Notes under the pieces: generated by a model
What the model was told of the DNA's origin: nothing
The model's database searches: none
What the model saw: the letters and a program-made list of their open reading frames with translations, nothing else
Position numbers and translations under genes: made by a program
DNA from: SURF-43 sp964628985
GTDB lineage: Bacteria > Chloroflexota > Dehalococcoidia > UBA2979
DNA length: 10,916 nucleotides
NCBI GenBank assembly: GCA_964628985.1
Contig: CAZVNJ010000068.1
Span: 1 to 10,916 of the forward strand
Reading direction: 5' to 3'
Part shown: positions 1 through 6,003 of the stretch, piece after piece
Layout: the number at the start of each line of letters is the position of its first letter
Numbering within the stretch: the first letter of the stretch is position 1

Positions 1-53
1 ACCACCCCCACGAGGAGGATCAGTCCCATGGCCCAGTCCGGTTGCCTCTCCAT
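1..53 (-). CDS. Partial N-terminus of a probable membrane protein (runs off the left edge)
   Basis: On the minus strand an ATG at 53-51 opens a frame that stays open to the window edge. It reads MERQPDWAMGLILLVGVV, a short polar start followed by a strongly hydrophobic run typical of a first membrane helix. An in-frame ATG at 29-27 is an alternative start. A TANNNT hexamer (TAGCCT) ends exactly 7 nt before the first ATG, the spacing expected of a leaderless transcript, and mnmA at the other end of the window has the same layout. Only 17 codons are visible, so no family can be named. The plus-strand frame from 28, which also has a GAGGAGG upstream, gives a Pro/Arg-rich low-complexity peptide and is less convincing. 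Confidence 0.4.
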   Translation of the reverse strand, partial: MERQPDWAMGLILLVGV

Positions 54-60
54 ACCTCCG

Positions 61-66
61 AGGCTA
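61..66 (-). promoter_or_regulatory. Candidate -10 element (TAGCCT) of the left-edge gene
   Basis: TAGCCT on the minus strand fits the TANNNT pattern and lies 7 nt from the ATG at 53-51, so transcription could begin at or next to the start codon. No good -35 hexamer is visible. This is a short motif and only suggestive. Confidence 0.25.
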
Positions 67-463
67 CCGGCGCCGCCCCCGCCCGCCCGTAACCGTCCGC
101 CTCGACGGCCCGCCACTCTCATAACAGACGTGGTGCGAAATCGTGTCACCGGGGCCGGCAGGCATCGAAGCGACATAACGGCATCACGAATTGCGACGGA
201 TCGGGAATTTGACGGTCGGCGGGAGTAACTATCACGTCACAGCCGTCGTTCTTACCCCTGCACCGGATAGGCGTGCGCTTGATTGTGCTCGCTTTTACGA
301 TGCAAAGAATCTAGCCCGGTCCCGAGGGTCGGACGGCGGCAACGGTTGGTGGCGTCTCGCTCGAGCGGCGGCACCAGTCGCCAGTGCCCGTCCCGGGGTC
401 CACAAAGAAGGGGGACAGCAGGGACAGACTGAACAACTTGGCTCAACGCACGAACAGATTCCT

Positions 464-469
464 GGAGGA
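464..469 (+). promoter_or_regulatory. Shine-Dalgarno GGAGGA that fixes a TTG start
   Basis: GGAGGA is followed by 6 nt and then TTG at 476-478. The peptide from that TTG is at once a signal peptide (Lys-Lys, a hydrophobic core, then AEA). This decides the start over the longer open frame from 191. Confidence 0.8.
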
Positions 470-475
470 ATCAAT

Positions 476-2707
476 TTGACTCTGATCAAGAAATTCTCGG
501 CGTCGCTTCTGGCGGTGGCATTGGTAGCCTCGATGGCTATTGGGCTGCTCGGCGAGACGCGTCGGGCGGAAGCAGCAATCACATTGCTTGACTTCACCGC
601 CCCGGTTCAGGCTGCTGGCCTGACCGAGACCTGGACGGTCGGCTTCACTTCTTCAGTGGTGATCCCGGCCTCCTCCACCATTACCGTGACGTTCCCGACG
701 AACTTCACGACAACCGGCGTCACGGCTTCCGGGGTCACCCTCGGCGGTGCTGCTTTCGCTGGCGTCGGAGTGGCTTCGGTCAATGCTGCCACGAACGGCT
801 CCATCGTGATCACCACCACTGCGGTGGCGACGACGGCTGCCCCTTCCGCTGGCACGATTACCATCGCCAACATCGTGAACGGTCCGGTGGCGACCTACAC
901 CGGCGCCACGACAGCAACGGCGACTGCGGGCTTCGCACTCGTCGCGAGCGCTGGTGAAACGACGGCCGTCGCCGACGCGACCCCGCCGCAGTTGTGGAAC
1001 ACGACTGTCACCAAGTCTCCGACGACTTCGGTTCAGGCAGATGGGTCGAGCTCGGTTCAGCTGACGTTCACGACCAGCAACGGCGCAACGCTCTCGAACA
1101 CTGGTTCGGGTGCTACACAGTCGCTGACTCTGTCAACTGACATCGGTACGTTCACGCAGACGCCGACCGTCGGCGGCACGCTTGGGACGCCCGTCGCGAT
1201 CACCACCCCGGTGACCTCGAATGCCTCAACCGTTGCTGCTGCGATTACAGCGGGCGCGACTCTGACGGCGAACCTGAAAGCTCCGAGCACTGCTGGTACG
1301 GCGACTGTCGTCCTCCGGGCTGTGCCGGCCAACGGTGGTAACGCCGTAGTGATTGGTTCCACGCAGGTCACGTTTGTGACGGCTACGGCGCTCCCGGGCG
1401 CTGTCGCCTCGCTGAGCGTGGTTCCCGCGGCCACCGCAGTCTCGAACACGGCCGCCAACACGGTCGTGATCACGGCGCTGGACGCCAATGGCACGCAGGT
1501 GCTGAACGGCACGACCATCACGGTCACGTCCAGCAACGGCACGTTCACGACGTGCCCCGGTGGCACGGTTGGTAGCGGCGTCTGCACGACGTCGGTCCAG
1601 GCCAACGGTGCGGTCACCGTTGCTGTCACTGGCTCTGGTGTGAGCGGCACGCAGACGATCACGGCCACGGCCGGGAGCGTCACGGGTACCGCAACGGTCA
1701 CCCTGACCGGCACCACGGCCGGCAGCCTGGCGCTTGACGTCCGTGCGGCGAACCCGACCACCGGTGCTGCAAGCACCACCGGTGGCGCGAAGACTCCTGC
1801 CCGGTGTGGCGCGTATGTCCTGACTACTTGTAACCAGAACATCGCTTCCGCAACCGTCAAGGACGCCGCTGGCAACAACGCCCCTGGCATTGTTGTTACT
1901 TGGAGCGTGACCCCGGCGGACGGCGTGGTGACTTTCGTCACCCCGCAGACCGACACGGCGATCACGACTTCGACGTCGAGCGCTGTCTCGACGATCCTTG
2001 GCCAGGCCCGCGCTGGCATTAAGGTTGCGACCACCGGCGTTGCCGGCACGGTCTACACCATCAAGGCGACGGCGCCGACGGCCACGGGTACCACCGAGGC
2101 CACGACGACGATCACCCTTGGTGACACGTTCTCTGCGACCGCCGCAGCCGCGGTGATCACCATCACCGCCCCGGATGTTGCCGTTGCTGGTGTCAGCACC
2201 ATCACGGTTGACGTCCTCGGTGCCGCTGGCAAGGCTGTTGGCGACGGCACGTCCGTCCAGTTGGTCACGAGCGATGGCGCCGTGGCGAACGTTGCCAACG
2301 GACAGCCGACGGGTCCGAACCCGGCCTTCACAGTCAATGGCAAGGCGACGTTCACGTTCGTTGCGCCGTCGACGCCTGGGACGATCAACGCCACGGCGCT
2401 GATCAGCACCAAGGCCCAGTCGAAGACGTTCGCCGTTGGTGGCACGACTCCGACCCCGGGCACGGGTGGTTCGTTCTCGGGTGGCACGATCGCCCCGTCG
2501 GGTGTCTCGATCGTGTCCTTCACAGGCTCGTTGACCGAGCTTGGCACCGCAGGCACGGCCGCTAAGGTCGTGTCGGTGACGGCCACGGTCGGCGGCAAGA
2601 TGATCACCTACGTCGTGGGTGCGCCCGCCTTCGTGAACGCGGACTTCTCTGCCGCGTTCCCGACGGGCCTCTCCGGCACGTTGGTCATCGTCAAGACCGG
2701 CGCCTAG
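476..2707 (+). CDS. Large secreted multi-Ig-like surface protein with C-terminal FVNADF module
   Basis: This is a 743-aa exported protein, probably a major cell-surface or S-layer-like component; no enzymatic motif is visible. The start is TTG with a GGAGGA six bases upstream. Residues 1-33 form a signal peptide (MTLIKKFSAS start, AEA cleavage). Residues 35-165 are a Thr/Ala/Val-rich beta domain opening with QAAGLTETWTVG, shared with the 399-aa protein at 4705. Residues 170-305 are an Ig-like unit also matched there (NTGSG, VGGTLG, AAITAGA). Residues 305-414 resemble bacterial Ig-like Big_1/invasin repeats, and two more beta-rich units follow (about 414-548 and 550-655). The last 78 residues are the module ending VGAPAFVNADF, seen again in two downstream proteins. 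There is no C-terminal helix or sorting signal, so attachment is unexplained. The Ig assignment rests on sequence style and was not tested by a domain search. Confidence 0.85.
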   Translation: MTLIKKFSASLLAVALVASMAIGLLGETRRAEAAITLLDFTAPVQAAGLTETWTVGFTSSVVIPASSTITVTFPTNFTTTGVTASGVTLGGAAFAGVGVASVNAATNGSIVITTTAVATTAAPSAGTITIANIVNGPVATYTGATTATATAGFALVASAGETTAVADATPPQLWNTTVTKSPTTSVQADGSSSVQLTFTTSNGATLSNTGSGATQSLTLSTDIGTFTQTPTVGGTLGTPVAITTPVTSNASTVAAAITAGATLTANLKAPSTAGTATVVLRAVPANGGNAVVIGSTQVTFVTATALPGAVASLSVVPAATAVSNTAANTVVITALDANGTQVLNGTTITVTSSNGTFTTCPGGTVGSGVCTTSVQANGAVTVAVTGSGVSGTQTITATAGSVTGTATVTLTGTTAGSLALDVRAANPTTGAASTTGGAKTPARCGAYVLTTCNQNIASATVKDAAGNNAPGIVVTWSVTPADGVVTFVTPQTDTAITTSTSSAVSTILGQARAGIKVATTGVAGTVYTIKATAPTATGTTEATTTITLGDTFSATAAAAVITITAPDVAVAGVSTITVDVLGAAGKAVGDGTSVQLVTSDGAVANVANGQPTGPNPAFTVNGKATFTFVAPSTPGTINATALISTKAQSKTFAVGGTTPTPGTGGSFSGGTIAPSGVSIVSFTGSLTELGTAGTAAKVVSVTATVGGKMITYVVGAPAFVNADFSAAFPTGLSGTLVIVKTGA
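2471..2704 (+). repeat. Copy 1 of the C-terminal FVNADF module (coding)
   Basis: These are the last 78 codons of the 743-aa protein. The module runs from SFSGGTIAPSGVS through VSFTG, a variable Ala/Thr stretch, a VSVTATVGGK strand and VGAPAFVNADF to a closing LVIVK strand. Copies 2 and 3 lie at 5674-5901 and 6652-6876. Shared fixed positions include SFSGG/GG.AI, SGVS.VSFTG, VSV.AT, VVGAP.FVNADF, AAFP.GL and VIV(K/R). Confidence 0.85.
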
Positions 2708-2723
2708 TCCCGCGGGGGCAACC

Positions 2724-2753
2724 CCAACGGCTGGTCTCGGTTGAGACGGTTGG
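2724..2753 (+). terminator. Stem-loop just after the large surface gene
   Basis: GTCTC (2734-2738) pairs with GAGAC (2743-2747) around the loop GGTT. CCAAC (2724-2728) pairs with GTTGG (2749-2753) as an outer stem. A short TTT follows. With so few Ts it is a weak intrinsic terminator at best, and may mark partial termination or a 3' end. Confidence 0.35.
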
Positions 2754-2766
2754 TTTGAGAAACAGG

Positions 2767-2796
2767 TCCCCCGGGGGAGGTCACTCCTCCGGGGGA
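2767..2796 (+). terminator. GC-rich hairpin, possible terminator/attenuator
   Basis: The inner stem is GGAGG (2776-2780) with CCTCC (2786-2790) and a 5-nt loop. The outer stem is TCCCCC (2767-2772) with GGGGGA (2791-2796), leaving GGG bulged. No T-run follows. The 3' outer arm can instead pair with ATCCCCC at 2820-2826, next to the downstream Shine-Dalgarno, so the two structures exclude each other. Confidence 0.45.
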
Positions 2797-2838
2797 TCTC
2801 GGAACGACAGAGGGCGGGAATCCCCCAAGGAGTTCTGA

Positions 2839-3345
2839 ATGACTTTGACTCGAAAGCTGGCTGGTCTCGGCGTCGCCTTCGCGGCGGCCGCGGTCCTGTT
2901 CAGCGCGTTTGCTGCTTCTGCGACGGCGCAGACCCCGCCGTACACCGCGTACGGCATCGGCCAGACGGCCGGGGCGAAGATCGCCGCCAACATCGCGGGC
3001 AAGGCCTGCGGTGGTGACGCGACGGTGGACGCCCAGGGCAACTGGAAGATCACCATCGGCACGGACGCCGCCTGCGCCCCGAAGGAAGGGGACACCATCT
3101 CCTTCACGATCAACGGCGCGGCTGCGGCCCAGACGGTCAAGTGGACCGCTGGTGGCGCTCCGGCGGACGCGGCTAAGGGCATCGCCCTGACCGCGGGCGC
3201 TGGCGCTCCGGCTCCGGCTCCGGCCAAGACGGGTGACGCGGGCCTCCTGGGCTCCACCGGCACCTCGATGGCCCTGGTGCTGATGATGGGTATTGCGGCG
3301 GCGGCCCTCGTGGCTGGTGCCCGCACTGCGACCCGCGAGCGCTAG
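2839..3345 (+). CDS. Small exported protein with sortase-type PAKTG C-terminus (paralogue 1)
   Basis: This is a 168-aa precursor of a small surface protein. AAGGAG lies six bases before the ATG. Residues 1-30 are a signal peptide ending ATA before Gln31. Residues 31-118 form a compact domain (PPYTAYGIG start, then ACGG, GNWKITI, GDTISFTING and QTVKWTAGG) with two cysteines, C57 and C79, that could form a disulfide. A Pro/Ala linker leads to PAKTG at 128-132, then DAGLLG, a hydrophobic helix (about 143-160) and the tail ARTATRER. That order (motif, helix, basic tail) is the layout of a sortase sorting signal, although the motif is PAKTG and not LPXTG. The protein is nearly identical to the next gene, about nine in ten mature residues. 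The likely role is an abundant wall-anchored structural protein; the exact function is unknown. Confidence 0.85.
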   Translation: MTLTRKLAGLGVAFAAAAVLFSAFAASATAQTPPYTAYGIGQTAGAKIAANIAGKACGGDATVDAQGNWKITIGTDAACAPKEGDTISFTINGAAAAQTVKWTAGGAPADAAKGIALTAGAGAPAPAPAKTGDAGLLGSTGTSMALVLMMGIAAAALVAGARTATRER

Positions 3346-3361
3346 TTCGCGGACCGCTCCT

Positions 3362-3416
3362 GAGACTCAGGGGGCCGGGTGGCAGGCAGCAATGCCTGCC
3401 ACCCGGCGAGACTCAG
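3362..3416 (+). repeat. 9-bp direct repeats flanking a perfect inverted repeat
   Basis: GAGACTCAG occurs at 3362-3370 and again at 3408-3416, on either side of the inverted repeat 3374-3407. The first copy also sits inside a local palindrome, CCTGAG-A-CTCAGG (3359-3371). The arrangement recalls a tiny inserted element with a target duplication, but it could equally be a terminator with accidental flanks. Confidence 0.6.
3374..3407 (+). terminator. Perfect 15-bp hairpin with GCAA tetraloop
   Basis: Bases 3374-3388 are fully complementary to 3393-3407, with the GNRA-type loop GCAA (3389-3392). It sits between the two paralogous small genes. A run of five Ts (3428-3432) starts about 20 nt further on, too far for a classical intrinsic terminator. 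It may act as a partial terminator, an RNA-stabilising 3' end for the first gene, or a processing site. Confidence 0.5.
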
Positions 3417-3442
3417 CAGAGCGTTCATTTTTGGGGGGACCG

Positions 3443-3467
3443 TCCTCGGGCATGATGTTCCCGAGGA
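3443..3467 (+). promoter_or_regulatory. Hairpin covering the Shine-Dalgarno of the second small gene
   Basis: TCCTCGGG (3443-3450) pairs with CCCGAGGA (3460-3467) across a 9-nt loop. The 3' arm contains GAGGA, part of the ribosome-binding region GAGGAAGGGA before the ATG at 3478. Folding would hide part of the site, although AAGGGA stays outside the stem. This is a candidate translational switch. Confidence 0.5.
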
Positions 3468-3477
3468 AGGGAATCGA

Positions 3478-3978
3478 ATGAAGATCACTCGTTCGTTGAT
3501 GGGTCTGGGCACCGCGTTCATCGCGGCTGCCGTCCTGTTCAGCGCGTTCGCCGTCTCGGCGTCTGCGCAGACCCCGCCGTACACCGCGTACGGCATTGGC
3601 CAGAAGGCCGGCGCGAAGATCGCCGCCAACATCGCGGGTAAGTCCTGCGGCGCTGGCGCCACGGTGGACGCACAGGGCAACTGGAAGATCACGATCGCCA
3701 CGACGGACGCCTGCGCCCCGAAGGAGGGAGACACCGTCTCCTTCACCATCGACGGCGTGGCGGCCACGCAGACGGTCAAGTGGACCGCGGGTGGCGCCCC
3801 CGCTGACGCGGCCAAGGGCATCGCCCTGACCGCGGGTGCCGCCGCTCCGGCTCCGGCCAAGACGGGTGACGCGGGCCTCCTGGGCTCCAACGGCACCTCC
3901 ATGGCCCTCGTGCTCCTCATGGGTATCGCGGCGTTCGCCCTCGTGGCCGGCGCCCGCACTGCCACGCGGGAGCGCTAG
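3478..3978 (+). CDS. Small exported protein with sortase-type PAKTG C-terminus (paralogue 2)
   Basis: This 166-aa precursor is a tandem duplicate of the gene before it. The frame is open further upstream (from a GTG at 3379), but the signal peptide begins at the ATG at 3478, which follows GAGGAAGGGA, so I use that start. Residues 1-30 are the signal peptide (ASA before Gln31). The mature domain keeps C57 and C79 and the GNWKITI and KWTAGG strands. PAKTG is at 126-130, followed by DAGLLG, a membrane helix and ARTATRER. Changes from the first copy cluster around C57-C79 and in a two-residue-shorter Pro/Ala linker. A 32-nt stretch over the signal-peptide junction is identical in both genes (2926-2957 and 3565-3596), which points to recent duplication or gene conversion. 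The next ATG follows two bases after the stop. Confidence 0.85.
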   Translation: MKITRSLMGLGTAFIAAAVLFSAFAVSASAQTPPYTAYGIGQKAGAKIAANIAGKSCGAGATVDAQGNWKITIATTDACAPKEGDTVSFTIDGVAATQTVKWTAGGAPADAAKGIALTAGAAAPAPAKTGDAGLLGSNGTSMALVLLMGIAAFALVAGARTATRER

Positions 3979-3980
3979 TC

Positions 3981-4646
3981 ATGCGCCGGGCGAGGTCCAG
4001 GGCAGCGGCGTCGCTCACTCGAGCAGCGGTCGCTGTCATGCTCGGCCTCGTCGCGATCTTCGGATCGCTGATTCTCGGATCATTCGGGGTGGGTCCCTCT
4101 GCTTCGGCAGAGGGACCCGCTTCGGTCTTCTACGGTTACGTCTTCGCGGACGGCGAGAGTGGATTGCCGGAGCGGGTACGTGCGATCGGACCGTCGGGTG
4201 CCAGCTGTGGCACTGCTGAAGTCCTCCGCCTGAACACGGCCGTCGGGTATTACGCGATTTCCGTCGCATCGAGCTCGGAGAAGAACGGCTGTCCGACGCC
4301 AGATGGAGTCGTGCAGTTCGCACTCCTGATGGGCCGCGTCGACGACGGCGCGCGCGCGGGATCAGTCGCGATCCTCTCGCAAGACGCCGGGCCACGCGCA
4401 TTGAACCTGCGTGCAGCCGTGGCGGTGAGTGGTCCATGGTTTGGGGAGCCGGGATCGATAGAGCGCGACACCTGGCTACGCTGGTCGGGTGACACGACCT
4501 CTCTGGTCAAGGCGCTCGGCTCGCTGCCCCTCACCGCAAATACGATCTACATGCTCGATCCGGCGTCCGGCGTGCCTGTCGAGGTAGTCTCACCCGACGA
4601 GGTGAGCCTCACGACCGGCCAACTGCTGCTGGTGCGCTTCAACTAG
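3981..4646 (+). CDS. Secreted protein with the same two-cysteine domain
   Basis: This is a 221-aa exported protein whose ATG lies two bases after the preceding stop. A GGGAG inside the end of that gene is 8 nt from the start, so translation is probably coupled. Residues 1-43 are a long signal peptide (Arg-rich start, hydrophobic core, ASA cleavage). Residues 46-140 (VFYGYVFADGES, ASCGTAEV, GYYAISV, GCPTPDGVVQF) align in order with the mature domain of the two small paralogues, including the cysteine pair (C76, C104). The remainder (WLRWSGDT through LTTGQLLLVRF) looks like a diverged form of the C-terminal module in the large surface proteins, but without FVNADF; that part is tentative. There is no sorting signal. 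A 12-bp UUCG hairpin lies in the coding sequence at the signal-peptide junction. The function is unknown; presumably a surface or cell-envelope component. Confidence 0.75.
   Translation: MRRARSRAAASLTRAAVAVMLGLVAIFGSLILGSFGVGPSASAEGPASVFYGYVFADGESGLPERVRAIGPSGASCGTAEVLRLNTAVGYYAISVASSSEKNGCPTPDGVVQFALLMGRVDDGARAGSVAILSQDAGPRALNLRAAVAVSGPWFGEPGSIERDTWLRWSGDTTSLVKALGSLPLTANTIYMLDPASGVPVEVVSPDEVSLTTGQLLLVRFN
4091..4118 (+). other. 12-bp hairpin with UUCG tetraloop inside a coding sequence
   Basis: Bases 4091-4102 are perfectly complementary to 4107-4118 around TTCG, closed by C-G, which is the extra-stable cUUCGg loop. It encodes GPSASAEGP at the signal-peptide cleavage site of the 221-aa protein. 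Confidence 0.7.
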
Positions 4647-4694
4647 AGTTCGCCGGATGTCCGCGCCCACGCAGTCTCCGCACGGGTTCATGAC

Positions 4695-4699
4695 GGAGG
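4695..4699 (+). promoter_or_regulatory. Shine-Dalgarno GGAGG that fixes a GTG start
   Basis: GGAGG is followed by 5 nt and then GTG at 4705-4707, which opens directly into a signal peptide. The upstream ATGs at 4657 and 4690 have no comparable site. Confidence 0.7.
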
Positions 4700-4704
4700 T
4701 TGAT

Positions 4705-5904
4705 GTGACGAAGTCAAACCGCGGATCGCAGACATCCTCGCGCAGGTGGTGTTCGCCTTTGCTGCTCGGACTCGCGGTAACCTCAGTGCTGTTCACCGCC
4801 GCATTCGTTCTGGGCACGTCACCCCGGGTTGCCTCAGCAGAATTCGTCAGTGCTCCCACCTTCTCCGCGCCGATCCAGGCTGCTGGCCTGACGGAGACCT
4901 GGACCATCGGGGGCTGGCGGGGTTCAGTCTCGAACCACTTGACCTCGGCCACCGTGGTATTCCCGAGCGGTTTCAGCGTTCCACCAAGCCCTACCGTCAC
5001 GGTGAGGGCGAGTGGGGTCGCCTGCACTGTGCTACGTGCCGTCACTACCAACCAGACTGTCGCCATCGAGATCACGGGCGCCTGTTCGACCTCCGGGGCG
5101 GCTCCATCGAGCCAGTCGATCACGATCGCTGGGGTTACCAATCCGGCGACCCCAGGGATTCACGGCGCTTCCGGCTTCACGTTGAGCACCAGCGTTGACG
5201 GTCCGATGAGGAGCTCGAACAACGTGGTGATCTGGGGCGTCACCGCTGGCCCGGTCACATGCACCACCGTTGGCGGGCAAAGCGCCGGGCACGTCGAATT
5301 CGCTTCGACCGCCACTCAGCCGGTCGGCAATACTGGCTCTGGTGTCACCTTTGCCCTCAGGGCGTGGACGGATCACGGAGCATTCGCGGTGACCCCGTTC
5401 GTGGTCGGTACCCTTGGCGTGCCGCAGCCTGCGGCAGGCTTGAAGTCCGCGCCGTCCACCATCGACAGCGCGATCTCCGCAGGCGCACGCTTGGTCGTTG
5501 ACCTGGTCGCGCCCGGGTCATCCGTGACGGCAACCCTGAACGTCGATGTCAACCCGGCTACGGGCGGGACTACGGTGCGCATGGCCTCGACGTCGGTGAC
5601 GTTCGACGGTGGAGTCTGTGTGCCGCCGGCATCAGCACCTCCGACTCCGCCACCAGCAGGGTCCGGCTCGGGGTCGTTCTCTGGTGGCACGATCGCGGCC
5701 TCGGGCGTCTCCCTCGTTTCGTTCACCGGGACCACGGCTCAGCTCGACACAGCTGCTGCGGCCTCGAAACTGGTCTCGGTTTCGGCCACGGTCAGCGGGA
5801 AGCTGCTGACCTTCGTGGTTGGCGCCCCGTCCTTCGTGAACGCGGACTTCAATGCAGCCTTCCCGGGGGGCCTGAGTGCGACGTTGGTGATCGTCAAGTC
5901 GTAA
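4705..5904 (+). CDS. Secreted Ig-like surface protein, short relative of the 743-aa protein
   Basis: This is a 399-aa exported protein. The GTG start is chosen for GGAGG at the right spacing; ATG 4657 would add 16 residues and ATG 4690 would add 5. Residues 1-45 are the signal peptide (ASA before Glu46). Residues 46-165 repeat the N-terminal domain of the 743-aa protein (APIQAAGLTETWTIG). Residues 170-300 match that protein's first Ig-like unit (NTGSGV, VGTLGVP, SAISAGARL, ATLNVDV). A Pro/Ser/Gly linker (about 305-322) follows, then the 76-residue FVNADF module. The protein is therefore the large one without its three extra Ig-like units. It has no sorting signal or C-terminal helix. Its role is probably structural at the cell surface; it could cap, or assemble with, the larger paralogue. 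Confidence 0.8.
   Translation: MTKSNRGSQTSSRRWCSPLLLGLAVTSVLFTAAFVLGTSPRVASAEFVSAPTFSAPIQAAGLTETWTIGGWRGSVSNHLTSATVVFPSGFSVPPSPTVTVRASGVACTVLRAVTTNQTVAIEITGACSTSGAAPSSQSITIAGVTNPATPGIHGASGFTLSTSVDGPMRSSNNVVIWGVTAGPVTCTTVGGQSAGHVEFASTATQPVGNTGSGVTFALRAWTDHGAFAVTPFVVGTLGVPQPAAGLKSAPSTIDSAISAGARLVVDLVAPGSSVTATLNVDVNPATGGTTVRMASTSVTFDGGVCVPPASAPPTPPPAGSGSGSFSGGTIAASGVSLVSFTGTTAQLDTAAAASKLVSVSATVSGKLLTFVVGAPSFVNADFNAAFPGGLSATLVIVKS
5674..5901 (+). repeat. Copy 2 of the C-terminal FVNADF module (coding)
   Basis: These are the last 76 codons of the 399-aa protein: SFSGGTIAASGVSLVSFTG at the start, VVGAPSFVNADF near the end and a final LVIVKS. It follows a Pro-rich linker, as expected of an independent module. 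Confidence 0.85.
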
Positions 5905-6003
5905 CCGTCCCCTCAAGTCCCCTTGAAATCCATGCCAAGCATGATGTCGAGGGGTGCGCCCCGCAATGTTGGGTGCGCCGCAACTCGCCGGGGTGGATCG
6001 CCG

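Larger units (their letters stand above)
54..475 (+). other. Gene-free leader region upstream of the large surface protein
   Basis: No convincing gene lies here. The frame of the downstream protein is open back to a TTG at 191, but that stretch would put about 95 polar, unconserved-looking residues in front of a perfect signal peptide, so I read it as untranslated. TTGACG occurs at 209-214 and TTGATT at 279-284, but neither has a good -10 at 16-18 nt. TACGAT at 296-301 is an isolated -10-like hexamer. GGCAC at 370-374 can pair with GTGCC at 384-388, and GGGACAG is repeated at 412-418 and 421-427. I recognise no riboswitch class. The length would suit a long 5' leader for a highly expressed surface protein, but that is inference. 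Confidence 0.4.

Noticed and set aside
28..228. 66-aa plus-strand frame with GAGGAGG upstream
   Set aside because: The peptide is Pro/Arg-rich low complexity with no domain, and it overlaps the more plausible minus-strand membrane-protein start.
191..475. In-frame N-terminal extension of the 743-aa protein
   Set aside because: It would bury a textbook signal peptide 95 residues inside the protein. GGAGGA at 464-469 with TTG at 476 is a much better start.
54..475. Riboswitch in the long leader
   Set aside because: I looked for hallmarks of common classes (c-di-GMP, c-di-AMP, cobalamin, TPP) and found only short stems.
1057..2607. Long minus-strand frames (330 and 184 aa) under the large surface gene
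   Set aside because: Val/Ala/Thr/Pro-rich mirror images of a repetitive GC-rich gene, with no signal peptide, motif or ribosome site.
3379..3477. 33-residue upstream extension of the second small paralogue
   Set aside because: It would begin inside the 15-bp hairpin and precede the signal peptide; the first paralogue has no equivalent.
2839..3978. Pilin or PEP-CTERM interpretation of the small proteins
   Set aside because: There is no type IV pilin N-terminal motif, and the C-terminus has PAKTG and not a PEP motif, with a sortase present.
5923..6003. 27-residue upstream extension of the 291-aa protein
   Set aside because: Polar residues in front of a complete signal peptide; the ATG at 6004 has a usable GGGGTGGA.
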